From an uncultured Lachnospiraceae bacterium (GTDB lineage Bacteria; Bacillota; Clostridia; Lachnospirales; Lachnospiraceae): a stretch of DNA of 64,000 nucleotides. Under the pieces are notes generated by a model. That model did not search any database, had not been told where the DNA came from, and saw only the letters and a program-made list of their open reading frames with translations. A program made the position numbers and the translations under genes. Location of the stretch: positions 1-64,000 of the forward strand of contig CAJTUA010000022.1 of NCBI GenBank assembly GCA_910579615.1. Reading direction: 5' to 3'. Positions 7,960 to 17,085 of the stretch are shown here, one piece after another. Position 1 is the stretch's first letter, and the number at the start of each line of letters is the position of its first letter.

Positions 7960-8748
7960 TTACCATTCATTGATGTTCGGCCGCGGCACCCTCCACCACT
8001 GTTCAAAATCCATTGTGTATTGCGACAAAACATTGCGGATATCGCCCGGCTTCTCCCACTCCGAAATTTCCATAAACCAATCAACAAACGCATCCACATC
8101 CCGCATTTCCTGCGACTGCGCCGCCGCTTTCCCAAGGCTTACCAGACGGGCGGTCTTTTCCGATACCTTTTCCACAAATTCCTCCAGACGGCGGTTGCTC
8201 GGGAACAAAATTTCGTTTTCCTGCAAAATCATGCGGTACACGCTGTAAATCACTTCTCCTATGGCATGCAGCTTCATGTAGCCATCCACCGGGCAGGATT
8301 TTAAGAAATAATAATAATTCAGCCAAAAATCCGCGTAAAAAGAAAGCATTTTATCCTCTTTTTCCCGCCTCTGGAAAACAGGGATTTCCGACACAATCTG
8401 CGGGATTTGCGGATCTTTTGTGAACAATACCTTTGCACCTAAAAACGCGTTCCTTGCCGGTTCGCTCCCCTTGTTCGCCGCATCGAACAAAAACTCCTTT
8501 GTCATATATTTCACATCAAAATACCCGCCCTCGTAGGTGCAGTATCCTTCAATCGTTTCTGCTGTTGTATTATTTTTCACGCGCAACAAATAAGATTCTT
8601 CCGTGACCACAACCATTGCGTCCAAATCCGAGTCCGGCCGTTCACAGCCTTTTGCCACCGAACCGCCGAAGACTAGCGCAATGACATCCTCCCTTCCGGA
8701 AAAATAGTTTTTTAAATTCTCAAGTGATTCCTCGTGGTGCTTGTACAT
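7960..8748 (-). CDS. Nucleotidyltransferase-domain protein
   Basis: A 262-residue protein with a polymerase-beta-type nucleotidyltransferase fold at the N-terminus: FGGSVAKG at about residues 27-34, then SDLDAMVVV with the metal-binding Asp pair. The rest is helical, compatible with a substrate or HEPN-like helical domain. The start at 8748 has AAGGGGG 6 bases upstream. It lies 18 bp after the ancestral stop of the APH-like kinase gene, so the two probably formed one unit. The pairing resembles aminoglycoside- or small-molecule-modifying gene pairs, but substrate and role are unknown. Confidence 0.75.
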   Translation of the reverse strand: MYKHHEESLENLKNYFSGREDVIALVFGGSVAKGCERPDSDLDAMVVVTEESYLLRVKNNTTAETIEGYCTYEGGYFDVKYMTKEFLFDAANKGSEPARNAFLGAKVLFTKDPQIPQIVSEIPVFQRREKEDKMLSFYADFWLNYYYFLKSCPVDGYMKLHAIGEVIYSVYRMILQENEILFPSNRRLEEFVEKVSEKTARLVSLGKAAAQSQEMRDVDAFVDWFMEISEWEKPGDIRNVLSQYTMDFEQWWRVPRPNINEW

Positions 8749-8766
8749 GATTTCCCCCTTATCCTC

Positions 8767-9392
8767 TTATTCTGAAATGATTCCCTGCCATTTTCCCCAA
8801 AGCACTTCCTTTTGTTCCCTCCCAAACTGCAATATCCTAAAGAGGGAATCCATGGCATCCGCGCCGTAGCACTGCATATAGGAAATGTGCATAAAAGCCG
8901 CCCCGTGGCATGGCAGAAATCAACAAACTGCATAATAAACGCCCAGCCAAGGTCAAGATGCCTGCTTCCAATCCCCGAATCATCCAAATCAACCAGCACA
9001 ACTTCACCGCTTTTCCGGCGCATCGCATTGTGCGGTCCCAAATCACTGTGGATAAAGCACTGGTCGAGGTCGCAAAAATCTGGCAGTTCATCCAGAATTG
9101 CGTCGAATTCCGGCTTGAAAGCTTTGTCCAAAAACCATGCATAGAACCGCTCCTTATCCGAATCCAGTGCGCTAAGAAGAAGCGGCACGGATGCATCCTT
9201 TTCCCTTAAAGAATGCAGCAGATATGCCAGACGTCCAAGGTCATACTCGTCCTGCGGCGTTTCTTCCAACTGTCTGCCGTCGATATATTCCATCATGTAA
9301 TAATAAAAACCGTCCGCCCGGATATAGCGTTTCCCGTCCACCGTATAAATCAGCTTTGGCGCAATCCCCATACCGTTTTCCAAACATTTCAT
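8767..9392 (-). pseudogene. APH-like phosphotransferase, frameshifted
   Basis: The reading frame from the ATG at 9392 encodes an aminoglycoside/choline-kinase-like C-lobe: FIHSDLGPHNAM (catalytic loop with H-S-D and N), then VVLVDLDDSG (the DFG-like Asp) and HLDLGWAF. After DFCHATG the frame becomes nonsense and runs into the next gene. A shift at the G4 run (8901-8904) restores AAFMHISYMQCYGADAMDSL and continues to a stop at 8767-8769, 18 bp before the next start, exactly where an operon gene should end. One missing G explains this. The kinase N-lobe is also absent or very short, so the gene may be truncated at the 5' end as well. The ATG overlaps the upstream gene's TGA by 4 bp. Confidence 0.75.
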
Positions 9393-9739
9393 TTAGCGGT
9401 ATCCCGGCAGTCCTTTATTTTCAGACACTCTGCATTTTGATATTCTGGATACTCGGATAGGAACCGTGGTAAAAATTGCTTTAATAATTTTATGAGATAT
9501 AATGGCAATTCATTTATATTTGTGCAATTCAATATCTGGTAATACCACCAGCTGCTCATATCTTTCGCAGCGTACAATTCAAAAATAATTTCTTCCTCTA
9601 TTTCATAATCCACGTTGTATGAAGGTTCTAATTTCCATTTTCCTATTCCTTCGGCACTCTTACTAAGTTCATAATTCTGTACATATACCCTTAATTCTCC
9701 TGCCAGTATTGCCCATAAAATACCATCCACCTCCTGCAA
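9389..9739 (-). CDS. Hypothetical protein
   Basis: A 116-residue protein I do not recognise. The start is a TTG at 9739, supported by AAGGAGG 6 bases upstream. It is rich in Tyr, Glu, Trp and Leu, with an acidic segment (YEIEEEIIFELYAAKD) and SSWWYYQI, no membrane segment and no signal peptide. Codon use is clearly more AT-rich than polC upstream. It overlaps the kinase-like gene by ATGA. An alternative 51-codon frame starting at about 9824 overlaps its 5' end and has a fair ribosome binding site, so the region may be partly decayed. Confidence 0.5.
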   Translation of the reverse strand: MQEVDGILWAILAGELRVYVQNYELSKSAEGIGKWKLEPSYNVDYEIEEEIIFELYAAKDMSSWWYYQILNCTNINELPLYLIKLLKQFLPRFLSEYPEYQNAECLKIKDCRDTAK

Positions 9740-9859
9740 TCTTTTCCTCCTTTACGATTGCTTTTCCTAATTCAACAGAATAATAGGAATCCATCGATTG
9801 CCTCATATCCTTTGACGGCTGCATATTGCCCCTCATCCCCGATAATATGTTAAGAATAA

Positions 9860-12800
9860 TCACGCCCCAAGAAAATCCAGCAGCGAAATCTGGTTTGAAA
9901 TCGGGATATCCCCCAAAAGCCCCAATTCCGCCATCTTATCACAGTTCGTCTGGCTGACCTTGCAGCGGTCGCGGAAATCCTCGCGGGATAAGAACGGTCC
10001 GTCCGCCACCGCCTCCACAATCTGGTCCGCCGCCTTATCCCCCAGCCCTTCAATCGTAGACAGGCACGGCATAATCTTTTTGTCGCTCAGAATCTGGAAT
10101 GCGTGCGCCTTTGCCGTATAAATATCAATCGGCTCAAAATCATAGCCTCTCGCGTACATTTCCTCGACCAGCTTCATATCCTTGTAGGTATCCTCCTCCT
10201 TCTGCGAAAGCTTTTCCTTAAAATCGGAGGAATTCATGCGCCTTTTATATTCTGCCATATGCATGCGCAGCCGTTCTTTTCCGAGGCACATCAACTCATA
10301 GTTGAACGCCGACGCGCGGATGCTGAAATATGCCGCGTAGTACGCGAGTGGATAATAGACCTTGAAATACGCAATCCGGAACGCCATCATGACGTAAGCG
10401 CAGGCGTGCGCCTTCGGGAACATGTATTTGATGCGCTCACACGACCACATATACCATTCCGGCACATCATGCGCCTTCATCTCCTCTTTCATCTCCGGCG
10501 TAAGCCCTTTGCCCTTGCGCACACTTTCCATGATTTTAAAGGCGTGGCCGTTTTCAATGCCCATCTGGATTAAATATGTCATAATATCATCGCGCGTACA
10601 GATGGCGGTCGAGAGCGTACAGGTTCCCTCCTGAATCAGCGTCTGCGTATTGTTCAGCCACACATCCGTTCCATGCGAAAGCCCGGAAATGCGAATCATG
10701 TCCGAAAAGCTCTGCGGCCTTGTGTCGCGCAGCATCTGCATAACAAAATCCGTGCCGCACTCCGGGATGCCGAGCGAGCCCAAGTCGCAGCCACTGATAT
10801 CGGATGGCTTGATGCCAAGCGCTTCCGTCGAGGCGAAAATCGAGAGCACCTTCGGGTCATCCATGCGGATTTTTTTTGCGTCCAGCCCGGTAAAATCCTC
10901 GAGCACACGAATCATGGTCGGGTCATCGTGCCCAAGGATATCAAGCTTTAGCAAATTGTGGTCAATGGAATGGTATTCAAAATGTGTCGTGACAATCTTT
11001 GTTGTCGTATCATTTGCCGGATGCTGCAGCGGCGTAAAGGAATTGATTTCCTCGCCGTGCGGCAGCACGACAATGCCGCCCGGGTGCTGCCCGGTTGAGC
11101 GGCGCACACCCGTGCAGCCAAGCGCGATGCGCTCCATCTCCGCCGGGCGCTGGTGCTTTTCGTGCTCCTCGTTGTATTTTTTCACATAGCCAAACGCCGT
11201 CTTGTCCGCCACCGTGCCGATGGTTCCGGCGCGGAAGGTATGCCCCGCCCCGAAAATCACCTCGGTGTACTCGTGCGCCTTGCTCTGGTATTCGCCCGAA
11301 AAATTCAGGTCGATATCCGGCTCTTTGTCGCCGTTAAAACCAAGGAACGTCTCGAACGGGATATTGTGCCCGTCCTTAATCAGCATTGCCCCGCACTGCG
11401 GGCAGACGCGGTCGGGCATGTCACAGCCGCAGCTCATCGCGTAGGGCTTGACCGCGTCCGAGTCAAAATCCGCGTAATGGCATTTTTCACAGTAATAATG
11501 CGGCGGCAGCGGGTTGACCTCCGTGATACCGGACATGGTCGCGACAAAGGAGGAGCCGACCGAACCGCGCGAACCGACCAGATATCCGTCCTCGTTCGAC
11601 TTCCACACTAATTTCTGCGCGATAATGTACATCACGGCAAAGCCGTTTTTGATGATGGAATTTAACTCGTGTTCTAAGCGCCCCTCCACCTGCGGCGGGA
11701 GCGTTGGCCCGTAAATGGCGTGCGCCTTCTCATAGCAGATATTACGCAGCGTCTCATCGGAATGCGGGATAACCGGCGCGCATTTGTCCGGGCGCACCGG
11801 GGAAATTTTTTCCACCATGTCCATGATTTTGCGCGGGTTTGTGATAACAAGCTCCTCCGCCTTTTCCGGGGGAAGATAGCGGAATTCGTTTAGCATCTCG
11901 TCCGTCGTGCGCAGATAGAGCGGCGCCTGGCTGTCCGCGTCCTTAAAGCCTTTGGAATTCATAATAATCCGGCGGTACACCTCATCCTCCGGGTTTAGGA
12001 AATGTACATCGCAGGTCGCCACGACCAGTTTGTTATACTGCTCCCCAAGTGAAATGATTTTTTTGTTGATTGCAATCAAATCGTCCTCCGACTGAACCGC
12101 GGAGATTTTGGTATCCTCAATCATGAAACGGTTGTTGCCAAGGGGCTGTATTTCAAAATAGTCATAAAATTCACACAGGCGGTTGATTTCATCCGGCGAT
12201 TCACCGCGCAGTATGGCCTGGTAGAGCTCGCCCGCCTCGCAGGCGGAGCCAAGAATCAGCCCCTCGCGGTATTTGCTTAGCATACTTTTCGGGATGCGTG
12301 GGCTGCGCTGGAAATAATCCAGATGCGAAGCGGAAACCATGCGGTAGAGATTGATTCTGCCAATATCGTTGCGGCAGAGCAGGATTGCATGGTACGGGCG
12401 CATTTTTTTGATGATATCCGGCGCAATCTCGGCGCGCTCGTTGATATCGCGCAGTGTTTTGTAGCCGCGCTCCTGCATCATTTCCAGAAACTTTACATAG
12501 ATTTCCGCCGTGCAGCCTGCGTCGTCCACGGCGCGGTGATGGTTTTCAAGCGAAACCGAGAGCTCCTTTGCCACTGTGTCGAGCTTGAAATTGTGCAGCT
12601 CCGGCAAAAGGACGCGCGCAAGCCCGACGGTATCCACAATCGTGTAATCCGCCGTAATCCCCAAATCTTTTGCATTTTTTGCGATAAAGCCCGTGTCAAA
12701 GCGCGCGTTGTGCGCCACCAGGATGCAGCCTTCACAAAACGCCAGGAATTGCGGAAGTATGGTATCAATCGTATCCGCGCCCATCACCATCTCGTCCGTG

Positions 12801-14548
12801 ATGCTTGTCAGCTTCTCGATTTCAAACGGGATTGGCACCTGCGGGTTGACAAAGGTGGAAAATTTTTCCGTGATTGCGCCATCCACCACCTTCACCGCGC
12901 CGATTTCAATAATTTTGTCGTTCTGGTTGCTAAAGCCCGTTGTTTCAATATCAAAGACAACTGCCGGGCATTTTAATTCCTGCCCCTTGTCCGCGCGCAC
13001 GATATCCTCAAGGTCATCGACAAGGTATGCCTCCATGCCGTAAATGATTTTGAATGCTTTTGCGCGCGCAATATCTTCTTCATTTTTGAGCTTTTTGATA
13101 TCAATGGCATGGTTTGCAACCGGGAACGCCTGCACCACGCCGTGGTCGGTGATGGCAATCCCCGGGTGCCCCCAGGCAAACGCAGTCCTTACAAGGTCTT
13201 CCGGCGAGACAACCGCGTCCATATCGCTGTAGGTTGTGTGCGCGTGCAGCTCCACACGCTTTACCGGCGCGCCGTCTGTGCGCTTCTGCACAAAATTCGG
13301 GATTTCCTTTATGCCGACAATGGAGCTGATGGAAATTTCATGGTCGTATTTGTCCAGCATTGCCATCCCCTTGATTTTGATAAATGCGCCCTCTTTTAAT
13401 TTTTTGTTCAATTCTTCCTTCTGCTCGGCGCGCACGAAAAGCTTTGCCTGGATGGTGTCCGTAAAATCGGTGAAGGAAAAGATATAGAGCAGCTTTTCGT
13501 TTTTGAGCTCGCGTACATCAAGCTTTAAAATTTTCCCGTGCAGCACAACATCGCCGATTTCATCCTGTACCTCCGCAATCGGGATGGTATCGCCGTCAAA
13601 GGCGCGCCCGTAAAAGATGGTCGGGTCATCCGGGATTTCCTTTCGCCCGAATTTCCCCTTGTTGTAGGCTCCGCCGGAAAATTTCCCTTTCCAGGAGGTA
13701 TCCTTTACAGGGAATGCGCCCTCCTGCTTTTTGAAGCTATCGTTTGCTGCACCTGCAGCAGACGGAAGTACGGAGGGCTTCCCTGCGGCAGTCTGGTTTG
13801 CTGTCATTTGCGGATTGGATGGGTGCGCGCTGCCGCTTTCTGGTATGCCATTTCCGGCGTTTGCAGCATTTACAGTTCCGATATTGTTCTGTGCTGTTTT
13901 TGCCGTCTGCCCGGTGCGTTCTGCTTTTGTGGAACCTACGTTCCCAAGAACTGCCCTGTCCGTCGGCTCCCCCAACGCTTTTCCGGCGGTAAGCACCCTG
14001 CGCAGCTGTTCCGGCACTGGGACGAACTCATATTCTTCTGTTTTTTCCGCCTCCGGAATCGGTTTATATTCAAAAACGGCAACCAGTTCAAAGCCAAAGC
14101 GCTCCCGGTAGAGTGTCTCGAAGAAATTCCGTATCGGCTGGCTCTTTTCCCGGTTGATAAAGCTGTCCGGCAGGGAAAAGAGCATCTGACTGCCCCGAAA
14201 AGATACCTCCGCCCCCTTTACAATGCCCGCAAGCACCGTGGACTGTGCAGAAAGCTCCTCGATAAAGCTGTCTGCACAGGCACTCCAGAGATTTTCCTGG
14301 TTGTACTGCGCGGAAAGATGGCAGGTTTCATGAAAACCGACCTCCCCTGCGGAATAAAACAGCTGCTTCTTCAGCTGATAGAGCATTTTCTTCTTCTCGC
14401 GGTACGGCACCGGATGCGTACTCTCGATATGTACCGTTATGTTTCCTGTCAATTTGGAGGCTGCTACCTTTGTGGCAGCAACCTCCTCAAATACGGCTCC
14501 CAATGCAGCATCCACCGTGAGCATATCAAATACTTCAAAAAATTTCAT
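9860..14548 (-). CDS. polC: DNA polymerase III PolC-type alpha subunit
   Basis: A replicative DNA polymerase of the Gram-positive PolC type, 1562 residues. Visible domains in order: N-terminal domain; Ala/Gly/Asn-rich linker (about 180-300); OB fold (about 310-400); PHP domain beginning VELHAHTTYSDMDAV, with TDHGVV, into which the DEDD exonuclease is inserted (VVFDIETTGF, later LVAHNARFDTGF and NHHRAVDDA); zinc finger with CEKC and CPQC; polymerase active site PDIDLNFSGEY; C-terminal helix-hairpin-helix (IEGLGDKAADQIVEA). I choose the ATG at 14548 (MKFFEVF) because AAAAGG lies 8 bases upstream. It is the last gene of the conserved pyrH-to-polC cluster, 17 bp after ispG. Confidence 0.97.
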   Translation of the reverse strand: MKFFEVFDMLTVDAALGAVFEEVAATKVAASKLTGNITVHIESTHPVPYREKKKMLYQLKKQLFYSAGEVGFHETCHLSAQYNQENLWSACADSFIEELSAQSTVLAGIVKGAEVSFRGSQMLFSLPDSFINREKSQPIRNFFETLYRERFGFELVAVFEYKPIPEAEKTEEYEFVPVPEQLRRVLTAGKALGEPTDRAVLGNVGSTKAERTGQTAKTAQNNIGTVNAANAGNGIPESGSAHPSNPQMTANQTAAGKPSVLPSAAGAANDSFKKQEGAFPVKDTSWKGKFSGGAYNKGKFGRKEIPDDPTIFYGRAFDGDTIPIAEVQDEIGDVVLHGKILKLDVRELKNEKLLYIFSFTDFTDTIQAKLFVRAEQKEELNKKLKEGAFIKIKGMAMLDKYDHEISISSIVGIKEIPNFVQKRTDGAPVKRVELHAHTTYSDMDAVVSPEDLVRTAFAWGHPGIAITDHGVVQAFPVANHAIDIKKLKNEEDIARAKAFKIIYGMEAYLVDDLEDIVRADKGQELKCPAVVFDIETTGFSNQNDKIIEIGAVKVVDGAITEKFSTFVNPQVPIPFEIEKLTSITDEMVMGADTIDTILPQFLAFCEGCILVAHNARFDTGFIAKNAKDLGITADYTIVDTVGLARVLLPELHNFKLDTVAKELSVSLENHHRAVDDAGCTAEIYVKFLEMMQERGYKTLRDINERAEIAPDIIKKMRPYHAILLCRNDIGRINLYRMVSASHLDYFQRSPRIPKSMLSKYREGLILGSACEAGELYQAILRGESPDEINRLCEFYDYFEIQPLGNNRFMIEDTKISAVQSEDDLIAINKKIISLGEQYNKLVVATCDVHFLNPEDEVYRRIIMNSKGFKDADSQAPLYLRTTDEMLNEFRYLPPEKAEELVITNPRKIMDMVEKISPVRPDKCAPVIPHSDETLRNICYEKAHAIYGPTLPPQVEGRLEHELNSIIKNGFAVMYIIAQKLVWKSNEDGYLVGSRGSVGSSFVATMSGITEVNPLPPHYYCEKCHYADFDSDAVKPYAMSCGCDMPDRVCPQCGAMLIKDGHNIPFETFLGFNGDKEPDIDLNFSGEYQSKAHEYTEVIFGAGHTFRAGTIGTVADKTAFGYVKKYNEEHEKHQRPAEMERIALGCTGVRRSTGQHPGGIVVLPHGEEINSFTPLQHPANDTTTKIVTTHFEYHSIDHNLLKLDILGHDDPTMIRVLEDFTGLDAKKIRMDDPKVLSIFASTEALGIKPSDISGCDLGSLGIPECGTDFVMQMLRDTRPQSFSDMIRISGLSHGTDVWLNNTQTLIQEGTCTLSTAICTRDDIMTYLIQMGIENGHAFKIMESVRKGKGLTPEMKEEMKAHDVPEWYMWSCERIKYMFPKAHACAYVMMAFRIAYFKVYYPLAYYAAYFSIRASAFNYELMCLGKERLRMHMAEYKRRMNSSDFKEKLSQKEEDTYKDMKLVEEMYARGYDFEPIDIYTAKAHAFQILSDKKIMPCLSTIEGLGDKAADQIVEAVADGPFLSREDFRDRCKVSQTNCDKMAELGLLGDIPISNQISLLDFLGA

Positions 14549-14565
14549 TTCACGCACCTTTTCCT

Positions 14566-15624
14566 TTATGCCCCAAACGCGTCGAGTTCCTTTTTTAACT
14601 CTGCCAAAAGCTCGCCCTCCGGTACTTTGCGGATGATTTCTCCCTTGCGGATAATCACCCCTTCGCCGTTCCCGCCTGCAATGCCAAGGTCCGCTTCCCT
14701 TGCCTCCCCTGGTCCGTTGACCGCACAGCCCATAACCGCTACCTTGATATCGTAAGGGTACTGCTTTACCAATTCCTCCACCGCGTGCGCAAGCGGGATG
14801 AGGTCAATTTTCGTGCGCCCGCAGGTCGGGCAGGAAACAACCTCAATCCCGCCCTTTCTTAACCCCAGGGTCTTTAAAATCAGCTTTGCCGAATAAACTT
14901 CCTCCACCGGATGCTCCGTCAGCGACACGCGCACCGTATCCCCGATGCCCTCATGCAAAAGGATGCCCAAACCCACCGCCGACTTGATGTTGCCGCCAGT
15001 TGCCGAGCCGGACTCCGTAATGCCGATATGCAGCGGGTATGTTGTTTTATCCGCAATCAACTCATGCGCCTGCACACACATCATCACGTCCGTTGATTTG
15101 ATGGAGATAACCAGGTTTTCATATCCCATCTGCTCTATCATGCGCACTTTTAACAGCGCGCTCTCCACAAGCCCCTGTGCCGTAACATGCCCGTACTTCG
15201 CAATGAGTTCCTTCTCAAGGGAACCGCTGTTGACCCCGATGCGGATGGGGATGCCACGCTCCTTTGCTGCCGCCACAACCGCCTGTACCCCTTCGCGGCT
15301 CCCGATATTGCCCGGGTTGATGCGGATTTTGTCCGCCCCGTGCTCCATCGCAGCGATTGCCAGACGGTAGTCAAAATGAATGTCCGCCACGAGCGGAATA
15401 TGAATCTGCTTTTTAATCTCCGAAAATGCACATGCCGCCTCCATCGTCGGCACCGCCGCGCGGATAATTTCGCAGCCCGCCTCCTCAAGCTCCAGAATCT
15501 GGCGCACAGTCGCCTTCACATCCTCCGTTTTCGTGTTCGTCATGGACTGGATGGCAACCGGGCTCCCGCCGCCGATGGCAACATCCCCTATCTGAACTTT
15601 TTTTGTATGGTCACGGTAAGCCAT
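14566..15624 (-). CDS. ispG: 4-hydroxy-3-methylbut-2-enyl diphosphate synthase
   Basis: IspG (GcpE), the [4Fe-4S] enzyme that converts MEcPP to HMBPP in the non-mevalonate isoprenoid pathway. It has 352 residues from the ATG at 15624 (MAYRDHTKK), which has AAAGGGG upstream; a longer frame overlapping rseP is less likely. Visible features are the TIM-barrel start (VAIQSMTNTKTEDV), the barrel strand VADIHFDYRLA, and the C-terminal cluster-binding cysteines in SCPTCGRTKIDL and GCAVNGPGEAREAD. It lies in the same block as dxr, so two MEP-pathway steps are coexpressed with undecaprenyl synthesis. Confidence 0.96.
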   Translation of the reverse strand: MAYRDHTKKVQIGDVAIGGGSPVAIQSMTNTKTEDVKATVRQILELEEAGCEIIRAAVPTMEAACAFSEIKKQIHIPLVADIHFDYRLAIAAMEHGADKIRINPGNIGSREGVQAVVAAAKERGIPIRIGVNSGSLEKELIAKYGHVTAQGLVESALLKVRMIEQMGYENLVISIKSTDVMMCVQAHELIADKTTYPLHIGITESGSATGGNIKSAVGLGILLHEGIGDTVRVSLTEHPVEEVYSAKLILKTLGLRKGGIEVVSCPTCGRTKIDLIPLAHAVEELVKQYPYDIKVAVMGCAVNGPGEAREADLGIAGGNGEGVIIRKGEIIRKVPEGELLAELKKELDAFGA

Positions 15625-15650
15625 TCTTACCCACCCCTTTCCGGTTTCTG

Positions 15651-16952
15651 TCAATGGAACAAATTCGTTATGTCATTATAAAATACAAATACCATCAAAA
15701 TCATCAACAGCACGAAGAAAATGCCGTTGACCAGACCTTCCTTCTCGCGGTTGACTGGTTTTCGCCGGATGCCCTCGATAATCAGGAACAAAAGCCGCCC
15801 GCCGTCGAGCGCCGGAATCGGCAGCAGGTTCATGACCCCTAAGTTCGCACTTAACAGCACGCACCAGTTAATCAGCTCAACAATCACAACAAGTGCGCCG
15901 TAGGGCGACGCCTCGCTCATCACATTGCTGATTTCACTCACAATGCGCACCGGTCCCCCGATATCATTGCGGCTGACCTTCCCTTTAAAAATCTGCCCGA
16001 GGCTCTTTACCGTTGTTACAATCCAGTATTTTACTTCCGCCGCACTGTATTTGATAATGCTAAGCCCCCTTGTCTTTTCCGCGTAGAGGTTGTACGAAAA
16101 CCCAAGGCTGTACGATTCGCTGATTGTCGGGGTGACCTCCACTTCATAATCCAGGCTGTTGCGCGTATAACCGACCGTTACCGTCTCGCCATTTAACGGG
16201 CTGTTCTGCATATACTCCAAAAGGGCATTGCCCGTCGCAATCCGCGTGCCGTTGATGGAGGTAATGGTATCGCCCGCCACAATGCCTGCCGCCTCAAAAG
16301 CCCCGCCCTTGCTTACGCTGCTGATGGTTGCCGGCATGTCATCCCCCTGGTAGCCAAACCCAAGAAGATAGCGGATGCTTTTTTGTGGTACTACAGTTGT
16401 CGTATGCTGCTTGCCATCGCGCTTGTAGGTGATTTCTACAGGTGTCGAATCCGTGATGGGGTTAAACGTTTCCTCCACCATAATCTCGCGCCCGAAATTA
16501 ATTTTCTTCCCGTCATAGCGGACGATAATATCCCCTTCCATAAGCCCTGCCTGCGCGGCCGCGCCCTCCGATGGCACACTGGTCACCCGGGCAGGGTCAT
16601 AGCCCGCGATTGCCACCATAATCATGGACAGGAGGAAGGCAAGAATAAAATTAAAGAGCGGTCCTGCAAAAATAACCTGGAAACGCTGCCAGACAGTCTT
16701 GTTGTTAAACGCCTTTGCGTCGTCGGAATTTTCATCCTCCCCGACCATCATGCACGCGCCGCCAATTGGAAACAGGCGCAGGGAATACAAGGTTTCGCCC
16801 TTTTTTATGCCAAAAAGCTTTGGTCCCATACCAAGACAAAACTCATTCACGCCAATGCCATTTTTCTTCGCGAACAAAAAATGCCCAAGCTCATGGAAAA
16901 TCACGACAAGGCTGAACATCAAAATTGCTACGATAATACTGCCAATCTTCAT
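15651..16952 (-). CDS. rseP: Site-2 intramembrane zinc protease RseP
   Basis: A 433-residue membrane metalloprotease that cleaves anti-sigma factors and other single-pass proteins within the membrane. HELGH is at residues 20-24 inside the first helix; the partner LDG motif is near the C-terminus in NLLPIPALDGGRLLF. One or two PDZ-like segments lie between (around VPSEGAAAQAGLMEGDII and GGAFEAAGIVAGDTI). The start at 16952 is supported by GAAAGAGGAGAGA just before the ATG. Position between dxr and ispG is the usual one in Clostridia. Confidence 0.95.
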   Translation of the reverse strand: MKIGSIIVAILMFSLVVIFHELGHFLFAKKNGIGVNEFCLGMGPKLFGIKKGETLYSLRLFPIGGACMMVGEDENSDDAKAFNNKTVWQRFQVIFAGPLFNFILAFLLSMIMVAIAGYDPARVTSVPSEGAAAQAGLMEGDIIVRYDGKKINFGREIMVEETFNPITDSTPVEITYKRDGKQHTTTVVPQKSIRYLLGFGYQGDDMPATISSVSKGGAFEAAGIVAGDTITSINGTRIATGNALLEYMQNSPLNGETVTVGYTRNSLDYEVEVTPTISESYSLGFSYNLYAEKTRGLSIIKYSAAEVKYWIVTTVKSLGQIFKGKVSRNDIGGPVRIVSEISNVMSEASPYGALVVIVELINWCVLLSANLGVMNLLPIPALDGGRLLFLIIEGIRRKPVNREKEGLVNGIFFVLLMILMVFVFYNDITNLFH

Positions 16953-17085
16953 TCTCTCCTCTTTCCTGCAGTATCTGGGGAAAACCCTTGACACTGCGCC
17001 AATCATTCATATTCCTGACCATCCTGCGGTCATTTTTGGGCTGCTTACCCGGCGCCCGGTTTTACGCGGATTCTTTGGCCACGCT

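Noticed and set aside
13538..14755. A 405-codon plus-strand open frame opposite polC and ispG.
   Set aside because: It is antisense to two certain genes, has no ribosome binding site and its Cys/Arg/Pro-rich product has no coherent domains.
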